From CAZMPJ01 sp964568455 (lineage in GTDB: Bacteria > Margulisbacteria > WOR-1 > O2-12-FULL-45-9): a stretch of 64,000 nucleotides of DNA. The notes under the pieces are model-generated. The model had not been told where the DNA came from, did no database searches, and saw nothing but the letters and a program-made list of their open reading frames with translations. Both the position numbers and the translations under genes were made by a program. Of the stretch, positions 15,122-22,744 are shown in pieces; position 1 is the first letter of the stretch; each line of letters starts with the position of its first letter. The stretch lies in NCBI GenBank assembly GCA_964568455.1, contig CAZMPJ010000002.1, positions 62,001 through 126,000 of the forward strand. The letters are read 5' to 3'.

Positions 15122-16720
15122 ATGGAAAATAAAAAAACAAAAATATTAATTTTGTTTATTCTCTGCCTGGTATTATTCCTCTTAGTTGTAATCCGCTTGA
15201 TCGATGTACAAATTATCCATCATGAGTTTTATCAGAAAAAATCGCAAAAGCAGCGCACTCGCATTATTGAGCGGGCGGCTCAGCGTGGTGATATTTTTGA
15301 CCGCAATGGTAATTTACTGGCTACTACTATCGACACTTATTCTGCTTTTACTCATAAAAACGGGGTTTTTACCTGGATTAAGAGAAAGTTACCGCAAGCA
15401 ACGGGTGAAAAGATCAAACAAAAGAATCCTGCTAAGATTGGTTTAATCAAAGAAAAGAAAAGGATTTATCCTAAAGGTCAGTTAGCTTCCCAGCTTTTGG
15501 GATTTGTTGGCTTGGATAACGAGGGGCTTTCTGGGATTGAGCTTTCTTATGAAGAAAATTTAAAAGGTAAAGAAGGTAAAGTTATAACCGAAGGGGATCC
15601 AACCGGTAGGGAACTTTATGGCGCTGTCCGCGAAATTGAACCGGGTTCAGACGGAATGAATATTACTTTAACCATTGATGAAAATATACAGTATGTTGCT
15701 GAACGGGAACTTAAAAAGCAGATTAAAAAGTATCGAGCATTATCAGGTATGTGTATTGTCATGGACGCAGAAACCGGTGAAATTTTTGCGCTGGCTTCTC
15801 TGCCGGGCTTTGATCCTAATAGTTATAAAAAGTTTAATGCCAAACGCTGGCACCCGCGCTTTTTGGATCCTTTTGAACCGGGTTCTACTTTTAAAGTGAT
15901 TACCGTAGCCGCAGCTTTAGACGAAGGAGTAATTTCTCCTGAAACCATGTTAAAGAGTATGGATACTATTACTGTGGGCGGAAAAGTGATTGGTAATGCG
16001 CATGAAATTGATTGGCCAGCCAGAAAAATTTCTGTTTCTAAGATGCTGGAAGAGTCGATTAACACAGGAATAGTTCAGGTTGGCTTAAAACTCGGTCCAG
16101 AAAAGTTTTACGCTAAGATTAAAGATTTTAATTTTGGTCAGCGTACTGGTTTTGGTTTATACGGTGAATCAAGAGGGATTTTGCGTAATTGGAAACGCTG
16201 GTACAAGCCAGATATTGCTATGATTACCTTTGGTCAGAGCATTGCAGTAACTCCGATACAGCTTTTAGTAGCTTTTTCTGCTTTTGCTAATAACGGAGTA
16301 ATGGTCAAGCCTTATTTAGTTAGAAAGATCGAAGGAATTGATAGTAAATTTGTTAAAGTAAATACCAGGAAAGAGATTGGTCGGGCGATTTCTAAAAAAG
16401 CGACAGAGCAAACTAAAGAATTGATGTTAAATGTTGTTAGGTTAGGTACGGGTAGGCCGGCCAGGATTACTAGTTTTAAGGTGATGGGTAAAACCGGTAC
16501 TGCGCAGAAGACCAGGCCAGGCGGCAAAGGTTATTTAAAAGATCATTACATTGCTTCTTTTATTGGCTTAGCACCCTTTGATGATCCAAAATTAATTTGT
16601 TTAGTTATTGTGGATGATCCCCGCGGTAAATATTGGGGCAGCACAGTTTGCGGTCCAGTATTTAAGAGTGTAATGGAATATTCACTGCGATACCTAAACG
16701 TTAAACCGGATATGATTTGA
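15122..16720 (+). CDS. ftsI: Class B penicillin-binding protein (FtsI/SpoVD type)
   Basis: The 532-residue peptidoglycan DD-transpeptidase has one N-terminal membrane anchor (about residues 7-27) and a dimerisation domain opening with RGDIFDRNG. The transpeptidase domain has active-site STFK at 255-258, SIN at 312-314 and KTGTAQ near 456. It crosslinks septal or lateral wall peptides. There is no C-terminal PASTA domain. It is the last gene of the hydrolase-holA-ftsI unit and ends just before a strong terminator. FtsI versus an elongation-specific PBP2 cannot be settled from sequence, since no division cluster surrounds it. Confidence 0.88.
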   Translation: MENKKTKILILFILCLVLFLLVVIRLIDVQIIHHEFYQKKSQKQRTRIIERAAQRGDIFDRNGNLLATTIDTYSAFTHKNGVFTWIKRKLPQATGEKIKQKNPAKIGLIKEKKRIYPKGQLASQLLGFVGLDNEGLSGIELSYEENLKGKEGKVITEGDPTGRELYGAVREIEPGSDGMNITLTIDENIQYVAERELKKQIKKYRALSGMCIVMDAETGEIFALASLPGFDPNSYKKFNAKRWHPRFLDPFEPGSTFKVITVAAALDEGVISPETMLKSMDTITVGGKVIGNAHEIDWPARKISVSKMLEESINTGIVQVGLKLGPEKFYAKIKDFNFGQRTGFGLYGESRGILRNWKRWYKPDIAMITFGQSIAVTPIQLLVAFSAFANNGVMVKPYLVRKIEGIDSKFVKVNTRKEIGRAISKKATEQTKELMLNVVRLGTGRPARITSFKVMGKTGTAQKTRPGGKGYLKDHYIASFIGLAPFDDPKLICLVIVDDPRGKYWGSTVCGPVFKSVMEYSLRYLNVKPDMI

Positions 16721-16730
16721 TTCTCTAAAC

Positions 16731-16753
16731 TGACCATATCTGGTCACTTTTTT
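16731..16753 (+). terminator. Rho-independent terminator after ftsI
   Basis: Stem TGACCA (16731-16736), loop TATC and stem TGGTCA (16741-16746) are followed by CTTTTTT. It starts 11 nt after the ftsI stop. Confidence 0.85.
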
Positions 16754-16819
16754 CCCTCTCCCACGCTTAAATATACCTGGTAATAACGTTGCTATAACTA
16801 TTATTAGGAGGATTTAACC

Positions 16820-17335
16820 ATGAATGAACTGATACCAATGGAACGGATTGAGAGTAAAATATTTATTATTCGAGGCCAGAAAGTAATGATTGATAGAGAT
16901 TTAGCTAAATTATATGAAGTTGAGACAAAATATTTAAATCGTCAAGTAAGGAGAAATAGAAAGCGGTTCCCTAAAGAATTTATGTTTCAGCTTAACAGAA
17001 GAGAGAGGGGTGAACTGGTGACAAATTGTCACCGGTTTGACAGTTTAAAGCATTCATCTTCTTTTCCCTTCGCTTTTACAGAGCATGGAGTTGCTATGTT
17101 AGCAGGTATATTGAAAAGTAAAAAAGCTATAGATATAAGCATTTACATTGTTAAAGCTTTTATTGCCTTGAAGAAATATATTTATACACACAAAGAATTT
17201 GCTAAAAGATTAAACTTGTTAGAACAAAAACACAAAAAACATGATGTTGAAATAGAGACGATTTTTGAAGCGATCAAGCAGCTTATTAAGGAAGAAGAGC
17301 AGCCGAAGAAAAGGTTTGGGTTTCAAATTGAGTAG
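16820..17335 (+). CDS. ORF6N domain DNA-binding protein
   Basis: The 171-residue protein matches the ORF6N domain in its first 85 or so residues: IESKIFIIRGQKVMIDRDLA, then VETKYLNRQVRRNRKRFP, FMFQL and FAFTEHGVAMLAGIL. A C-terminal coiled coil (about 125-160) follows. ORF6N proteins are phage- and mobile-element-associated DNA-binding proteins. The usual stretch between FMFQL and FAFTE is shortened and holds a perfect inverted repeat. It is a single gene between a terminator and a convergent unknown gene, with AGGAGG before the ATG. Probably a remnant or cargo of horizontal transfer. Confidence 0.87.
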   Translation: MNELIPMERIESKIFIIRGQKVMIDRDLAKLYEVETKYLNRQVRRNRKRFPKEFMFQLNRRERGELVTNCHRFDSLKHSSSFPFAFTEHGVAMLAGILKSKKAIDISIYIVKAFIALKKYIYTHKEFAKRLNLLEQKHKKHDVEIETIFEAIKQLIKEEEQPKKRFGFQIE

Positions 17336-17358
17336 GGCGAGAGTCTTGAATCAATTAA

Positions 17359-18639
17359 TCATTCTGCGTCCAGGCAAAAACTCCAAGTGGCATGATGTTT
17401 TAGTAAAAATTGTTTAAAGCCTGCTTGATTTTCTGGTTTTAAGGCAACAGTAGTAAGAGCCCAGGTTAGCTTAGGATTGTCTAAGGACCAATGAGCAACG
17501 AGTACAGAGGGATCGGTTAGATCGGTGTGCTGATCAGGGGCTAATGCTTTTAAAAGCACTTGTTGTTGAAAAGGGGTTAATCCCAGCGATTGCATAAGAG
17601 CATCATTTTTTATTGATTCTTTTATTTCCTGTTGTTCTTGATCTGTTATTTCTTCTGGTAAATCATGCTTTCTAAATTCTTTTAAGGCTGCTATTAGTAC
17701 AAATCCTTCATAGCAGTGCCAATCATAAATCCAGGTTGGTTTTATAGCGGACGAGAAAGCGCTGGCAATAGCTTTTACATTAGGATCATGATCTTTGGCT
17801 GCATAAATCACTACTTGATAAGCGCCTAACGGGGGATCTAAGCTTAATTTAAGCGCGAATAATTTGTTGTCGGTAAAACAGGGCATTAAAGATTCCACCA
17901 TTTCTAAACCTTTTTCCAGCGAGCCAGTAAAAACAACCCATTTGCCGGTTTCCATGTGTGTATCTTTTTGGACCCTGGTCAAACCGTTTTTGCTTTTTAT
18001 ATATACAAAAGAAGGATATAGATATATGGGAAACACCCCTTCTGTGTTTTTAGCTGACTGATATAATCTTTTAAAAGCAGCTATACCTGTTGTTAGTTGG
18101 TCTTGCTCAATAATATCTTCCAATTTGATTCCAGACCAGTCTGTTATTTCTTTAATAGCTCTTTTGCTTACTATATTTACGAAAAACCTGAAAGTAAGCA
18201 TATGTCTTAAATTTTCAAATGGTTGAATAGCCCTTGTCTCACCATGAAATTTCTGATAAAAATTGTCATTGCATAAGAACCAATCTGTGTAATTACGCTC
18301 TCCTCCTGCAAAACCAACCAATTCTTCGTTGCTAAGCCCGGCCAAAGCAGATTCAAAATTATGCCACAGTTCTGTTTTAAAGAGCCCGTTATTAAGTGCA
18401 AGAAGGGCGTCGGGACCAAGAACCATGTAACAGTTGTTAAAGGAAAATAGTGAAGGAATGGGCCGATCCGCCATAATAGTTGGAGCGTTGGAGCAAGCAG
18501 CAGCAGCTGCTGTTGTATTAGGCGCGCTTACCACAAAGGGTAGGGGCTTTTTTGCAATGGGTCTGTTGTGATTTGGCAAGCCAAACCCAAGCACAGCTAC
18601 TGTTGTTGCAAAAAGAGCTCTTCCTCGTGTAATCAGCAT
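17359..18639 (-). CDS. Hypothetical protein under a sigma-28-like promoter
   Basis: The 426-residue protein begins MLITRGRALFATTVAVLGFG, a weak membrane or signal segment, followed by a low-complexity Ala/Pro-rich linker to about residue 58. The remainder is soluble, with many aromatic residues (e.g. ERNYTDWFLCNDNFYQKFHG, SAIKPTWIYDWHCYEG). No known domain or catalytic motif is recognised. The ATG lies 6 nt after a CGATAA-type -10 box, so translation is probably leaderless. It converges on the ORF6N gene. The shared promoter groups it with the FabD-like gene and three other unknown genes. Confidence 0.6.
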   Translation of the reverse strand: MLITRGRALFATTVAVLGFGLPNHNRPIAKKPLPFVVSAPNTTAAAAACSNAPTIMADRPIPSLFSFNNCYMVLGPDALLALNNGLFKTELWHNFESALAGLSNEELVGFAGGERNYTDWFLCNDNFYQKFHGETRAIQPFENLRHMLTFRFFVNIVSKRAIKEITDWSGIKLEDIIEQDQLTTGIAAFKRLYQSAKNTEGVFPIYLYPSFVYIKSKNGLTRVQKDTHMETGKWVVFTGSLEKGLEMVESLMPCFTDNKLFALKLSLDPPLGAYQVVIYAAKDHDPNVKAIASAFSSAIKPTWIYDWHCYEGFVLIAALKEFRKHDLPEEITDQEQQEIKESIKNDALMQSLGLTPFQQQVLLKALAPDQHTDLTDPSVLVAHWSLDNPKLTWALTTVALKPENQAGFKQFLLKHHATWSFCLDAE

Positions 18640-18645
18640 ATATTA

Positions 18646-18673
18646 TTATCGTTATAAAAACAGATAAATTTCA
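18646..18673 (-). promoter_or_regulatory. Sigma-28-like promoter of the unknown gene at 17359-18639
   Basis: On the minus strand TGAAAT (18673-18668), 14 nt, then AACGATAA (18653-18646), then 6 nt to the ATG. The -10 octamer and all spacings equal those at 13570-13597. Confidence 0.65.
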
Positions 18674-18711
18674 GGGGGATTTCTTTGTCCGGCCCAATCC
18701 ATGCCTTAAAT

Positions 18712-18809
18712 GACGAATTCCTCAATGACGAATGACGAATTAATGTTTCAATTGATCAATTGTTCAATTGGAATTTCTTTCGTCATTCGAATTTCGTCAT
18801 TGAATAATT
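18712..18809. repeat. Palindromic intergenic element at the left edge of the defence island
   Basis: The left arm around TCAATGACGAATGACGAATT (18722-18741) is inverted in the right arm (18779-18809). An AATTGATCAATTGTTCAATT core lies between. The gap 18640-18898 otherwise holds only promoters. Confidence 0.65.
18779..18809. repeat. 31-bp direct repeat, left copy
   Basis: Identical to 26414-26444 over 31 bases. It begins TTCGTCATTCGAATTTCG and ends TTGAATAATT. The two copies bracket the restriction-modification/Shedu region. Confidence 0.85.
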
Positions 18810-18848
18810 AATCTCTTTCCATCTTTTGCTTCCCCCCATTTTATATAT

Positions 18849-18854
18849 TATAAT
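18849..18854 (+). promoter_or_regulatory. Candidate -10 box of the hsd-shedu operon
   Basis: TATAAT lies 44 nt before the hsdM ATG. A good -35 is not evident. Confidence 0.4.
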
Positions 18855-18898
18855 GATTTATTGCTGATTTTGGTATAAGGATGGGGAAAAATTAAAAG

Positions 18899-20353
18899 AT
18901 GTTTGAGCAATCATTTAAAAATATAGACAATATTCTCTGGAAAGACGCTGGGGTTTCGAGTGAGCTGGATTATGTTGAACAAACTTCTTGGATTCTTTTT
19001 CTTAAATATCTTGATGATTTAGAAAAAGATAAAAAGACCGAAGCAGAGCTTGCCGGTAAAAAATATAAAAATATTATTGATCCCAGGTTTAGATGGGAAA
19101 ACTGGGCAGTCCCCAAGGTTGCTGACGGGAAAATTGATCGCAAAGAAGCCCTTACAGGCGATGATTTAAAGGATTTTGTTGACCACAAACTTTTTCCTTA
19201 TCTTAAAAGATTTAAAAGCAATGCTTATGAGCCTGATACGATAGAATATAAAATCGGTGAAATATTTAATGAACTAAAAAACAAAATTCATAGTGGCCGT
19301 GTTTTACGTGATATTTTTAATGTTATTGACGACTTACATTTTCGCTCGCAAAAGGAGAAGTGTGAGCTTTCTCATCTTTATGAAGGCAAGATTAAAAATA
19401 TGGGTAATGCTGGTCGTAATGGGGGAGAGTATTATACGCCGCGTCCGTTGATCAAAACCATTGTCAAAGTAGTGGCCCCTAAAATTGGTAACAAAATATA
19501 TGATGGAGCCGTTGGCTCGGCAGGATTTTTAGTTGAAGCTTTTGAGTATCTTAAAGAAAGCAAGAATCTTTCTACCAAAGACTTAGAAACATTGCAGAAA
19601 AAGACCTTTTTTGGAAAAGAAAAAAAACCACTGGCTTATATTATTGGTATTATGAATATGATCCTTCATGGTATTGAGGCACCGAATATTATCCGTAGGA
19701 ATACGTTGGCCGAGAATATTTTGGATATTCAGGAAAAGGATCGCTACGATATTGTTTTGGCCAATCCTCCTTTTGGTGGTAAGGAACGTGCCGAAGTTCA
19801 GCACAATTTTCCTATTAAAACTGGCGAGACGGCTTTTCTCTTCTTACAGCACTTTATAAAGATTTTAAAGGCTGGAGGAAAAGGCGGCATAGTCATTAAA
19901 AATACGTTTCTTTCCAATACTGATAACGCGGCTGTTTCTCTGCGCAAGCTTTTGCTGGAAAGCTGTAATCTTCATACCGTACTTGATTTACCGGGAGGGA
20001 CTTTTCAAGGTGCTGGTGTCAAAACAGTAGTCCTCTTTTTTGAAAAAGGCAAGCCGACGAAGAAAGTTTGGTACTATCAGCTTAATCTGGATAGAAATTT
20101 GGGTAAAACCAATCCGCTTAACGAAAAGGACCTGGCGGAATTTTTGAAATTGCAAAAGAAAATGGCAAAATCGGAAAATTCGTGGTCAGTGAATGTGAAG
20201 GATATCGATCAAAAGACTTTTGACCTGTCGGTGAAGAATTCGAATAAGGGTGGGGAAGTTGCGTTGAGGGAGCCTAAGGAGGTTTTGGAGGAGATGAGGA
20301 AGTTGAATTACGAAAGTAAAAAGATTTTAGAAATGATTAGGAAGGATGTTTAG
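18899..20353 (+). CDS. hsdM: Type I restriction-modification methyltransferase subunit HsdM
   Basis: The 484-residue protein has an N-terminal helical HsdM domain (about residues 5-140), the segment GGEYYTPRPLIKTIVKVV, SAM-binding motif I as YDGAVGSAGFLVEAFEYL (202-218, a known DGAVGSAGF variant of DPACGTGGF), and catalytic NPPF at 289-292. It methylates adenine-N6 at the site chosen by HsdS and forms the M2S core of the complex. It heads the operon: hsdM, Shedu, hsdS, hsdR. The Shedu gene follows after 5 nt. No Shine-Dalgarno site is close to the ATG. Confidence 0.95.
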   Translation: MFEQSFKNIDNILWKDAGVSSELDYVEQTSWILFLKYLDDLEKDKKTEAELAGKKYKNIIDPRFRWENWAVPKVADGKIDRKEALTGDDLKDFVDHKLFPYLKRFKSNAYEPDTIEYKIGEIFNELKNKIHSGRVLRDIFNVIDDLHFRSQKEKCELSHLYEGKIKNMGNAGRNGGEYYTPRPLIKTIVKVVAPKIGNKIYDGAVGSAGFLVEAFEYLKESKNLSTKDLETLQKKTFFGKEKKPLAYIIGIMNMILHGIEAPNIIRRNTLAENILDIQEKDRYDIVLANPPFGGKERAEVQHNFPIKTGETAFLFLQHFIKILKAGGKGGIVIKNTFLSNTDNAAVSLRKLLLESCNLHTVLDLPGGTFQGAGVKTVVLFFEKGKPTKKVWYYQLNLDRNLGKTNPLNEKDLAEFLKLQKKMAKSENSWSVNVKDIDQKTFDLSVKNSNKGGEVALREPKEVLEEMRKLNYESKKILEMIRKDV

Positions 20354-20358
20354 ATGAC

Positions 20359-21609
20359 ATGGCAAAACAAAATAAACAAGAGTATCTAAAAAGCAACCTA
20401 AGAACTAAAAAGGTGTTTTATTATCGCGATGATAAAGAGGGGATAGACGTTTTGTCTCGTGAAGTGTTTAAAAGGAAGTTCCTTGAAATTCATTATCCTT
20501 TTAATAGAAATGGTAATCAAAAATACAAATTCATAGGATCTATTGAGTTCCATGGAGTCTCTCCGAGGAATATAAATGGCATATATAAAGCCGTAAATTA
20601 TGGGCTTGGCTTTACAAAAAACCTGAGCCCCATAATTTATAGTTTAGAAAAATTCCCTTCAATAATTAAAATTGTAATTTCCCAAAATGTTAAATCAAAG
20701 ATAATGAAAGATGCTGTAGTTTTTAGTGTAAAAGATTTGGAGGGCATATTTAACACAATTAAACCTTTAAAGGAAGTTCAATCTTCGGAATTAAAAAGAG
20801 TTGCTAGTAACACGCTATCTGAGGTTTTCCCTGGAAAAATAAAACATAGGGCCCGATCATATAATAAAGGTGAATTGGCTTTGTTTATTAAAGACAAAAA
20901 GGTTTCTTCTGCGGGACTCTCCGACACAGATGTTAGTAGATTGATAGAAATAATTCCTGAAAAGATTAAAGAAGAGAAAGTCGTCTATAGGGCTGAGGAG
21001 AAAATTAGATTTATAAAACTTGAAAGGGTTAAAAATGAATTCCTGAGAATAGTAAATCAAAAAACAGACACTAAAAAACTTGAGGAGAAGTGCCAACTAT
21101 TCTTTGCAAAAAATAGCTGGATTCTCTCTAACATCTTATCTATGCCTGTTGTATTTCTTAATGGCAAGGCTTATGTTGGAGGGAAAGGATGTGATAACAA
21201 AGGAGGAAAAGAAGCGGACTTTTTATTTAGAAATAAATTAACAAAGAATGTATTTATAGTTGAGATTAAAACTCCTCTAAAGAAAATTATTGATGGTGAT
21301 GCTCCGTATAGAATGCCCAATATTTTTAGTATGGGAAAAGAACTGACTGGAGGAATCGTTCAGGTCTTAAATCAGAGAGACAGCTTACAAAAGGAGTTTT
21401 ACTCTATATCAAAAGGCAAGTTTAAGGCGCTCAATCCGAAGTGCGTGTTACTGATTGGTCGACTCAAAGGCTTAAAAAAGGAACAACTGGAGTCCTTTGA
21501 GTTGTTTAGAAGCAACATTAATGATTGCGAAATTATTACATACGATGAGCTTCTTGCAAGAACTAACTTAGTGTTAGGGCAATTCGTTGATAAAAAAAAG
21601 AAAAAGTAA
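20359..21609 (+). CDS. Shedu-family anti-phage nuclease (DUF4263) inside the hsd operon
   Basis: The C-terminal domain (about residues 240-405) matches the Shedu SduA/DUF4263 nuclease. It has LFFAKNSWIL, the PD-(D/E)xK residues Asp287 and Glu302-x-Lys304 (VEIKTPL), GKELTGGIVQVLNQRDSL with Gln335, CVLLIGRL, and ESFELFRS...EIITYDELL. The N-terminal about 230 residues are unlike anything I recognise; in Shedu proteins this part varies and is thought to sense infection. The gene lies 5 nt after hsdM and overlaps hsdS by 23 nt, so it is expressed with the restriction system. A lysine-rich tail (DKKKKK) ends it. Shedu normally acts alone, so this placement is notable. Confidence 0.88.
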   Translation: MAKQNKQEYLKSNLRTKKVFYYRDDKEGIDVLSREVFKRKFLEIHYPFNRNGNQKYKFIGSIEFHGVSPRNINGIYKAVNYGLGFTKNLSPIIYSLEKFPSIIKIVISQNVKSKIMKDAVVFSVKDLEGIFNTIKPLKEVQSSELKRVASNTLSEVFPGKIKHRARSYNKGELALFIKDKKVSSAGLSDTDVSRLIEIIPEKIKEEKVVYRAEEKIRFIKLERVKNEFLRIVNQKTDTKKLEEKCQLFFAKNSWILSNILSMPVVFLNGKAYVGGKGCDNKGGKEADFLFRNKLTKNVFIVEIKTPLKKIIDGDAPYRMPNIFSMGKELTGGIVQVLNQRDSLQKEFYSISKGKFKALNPKCVLLIGRLKGLKKEQLESFELFRSNINDCEIITYDELLARTNLVLGQFVDKKKKK

Positions 21610-22738
21610 AAAATCTGATTGGCAAACAAAAAAACTCGAAGACTCTATAGAAAAAGTCGTGTACCCAAATAAAATCCCAAGGAAGAAATTTTTAGTATCA
21701 GGTATATTCCCTGTTATTTCGCAAGAGGCTGATTTTATAAATGGATATTGGGATGATGCGGCGGATGTGTTCAAAGTTGGCGCTCCTGTTATTATCTTTG
21801 GTGATCATACGCAAGTCTTAAAGTATGTTGACCATGATTTTGTTTTAGGCGCGGATGGGGTAAAAATCTTAAAGCCCAAAAAGTTTTTAGGTGCGAGGTT
21901 CTTTTATTATTTTCTGCAAAGCATTGATTTAAAAAATTTAGGGTATGCTAGACATTACAGATTGCTGAAAGAAATTGAAATTTCATACCCTGAATCCCTC
22001 TCCGAACAATGCCACATCGTAAAGAAATTAGATAAAATCTTTGCCGATATCGAAAAAGCCAAACAGAACGCCCAAAAGAATCTCCAAAACGCCCGCGAGT
22101 TTTTTGAATCATATTTGCAGGGTACGTTGGCCAAACCAGGTAAAGGGTGGGGGGAAAAGAGGTTGGGGGATGTGTTTGAGATTCAAAGAGGGGGTTCCCC
22201 GAGGCCTATTCAGAAATATTTGACAGATGATGAGAATGGTATTAACTGGATTAAGATTGGAGATACACAGGGGATCTCTAAATATATTTATAAAACAAGG
22301 CAGAAAATTAAACCAGAAGGTGTAAGGCGATCAAGATTGGTAAAAGAGGGGGATTTTATCCTTTCAAACTCAATGAGTTTTGGAAGACCATACATAATGA
22401 AAACAACCGGGTGCATTCATGACGGCTGGCTGCTTTTAAGGGAAAAAACAGAAACGGTTGATAAGAATTATTTATACTTCATGCTTGGATCAAGTTTAGT
22501 ATTCAGGCAATTCGATAAACTTGCAGCAGGTTCAACTGTGAGAAATCTAAATATAGGTTTAGTAAAAAGCGTAATTATTCCTATTCCTCCACTCTCAGAA
22601 CAAAAGCGTATCGTTGCCAAGCTCGATGCCCTTTCTGCCAAAACCAAAAAGCTGGAAGTAATTTATCAACAGAAACTGGCCGATCTGGAAGAATTGAAAA
22701 AAGCGGTACTTAATAAGGCGTTTGCGGGGGAATTATAG
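21587..22738 (+). CDS. hsdS: Type I restriction-modification specificity subunit HsdS
   Basis: The 383-residue protein has two target-recognition domains (about residues 10-135 and 190-330). Each is followed by a helical conserved region: LSEQCHIVKKLDKIFADIEK (138-157) and LSEQKRIVAKLDALSAKTKK (about 335-354). Each recognition domain reads half of a bipartite DNA site, and the two helices set the gap. The TTG start overlaps the Shedu gene by 23 nt; no ATG lies close by. The tail LKKAVLNKAFAGEL is typical. hsdR begins 6 nt later. Confidence 0.93.
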   Translation: MIKKRKSKKSDWQTKKLEDSIEKVVYPNKIPRKKFLVSGIFPVISQEADFINGYWDDAADVFKVGAPVIIFGDHTQVLKYVDHDFVLGADGVKILKPKKFLGARFFYYFLQSIDLKNLGYARHYRLLKEIEISYPESLSEQCHIVKKLDKIFADIEKAKQNAQKNLQNAREFFESYLQGTLAKPGKGWGEKRLGDVFEIQRGGSPRPIQKYLTDDENGINWIKIGDTQGISKYIYKTRQKIKPEGVRRSRLVKEGDFILSNSMSFGRPYIMKTTGCIHDGWLLLREKTETVDKNYLYFMLGSSLVFRQFDKLAAGSTVRNLNIGLVKSVIIPIPPLSEQKRIVAKLDALSAKTKKLEVIYQQKLADLEELKKAVLNKAFAGEL

Positions 22739-22744
22739 TATTAT

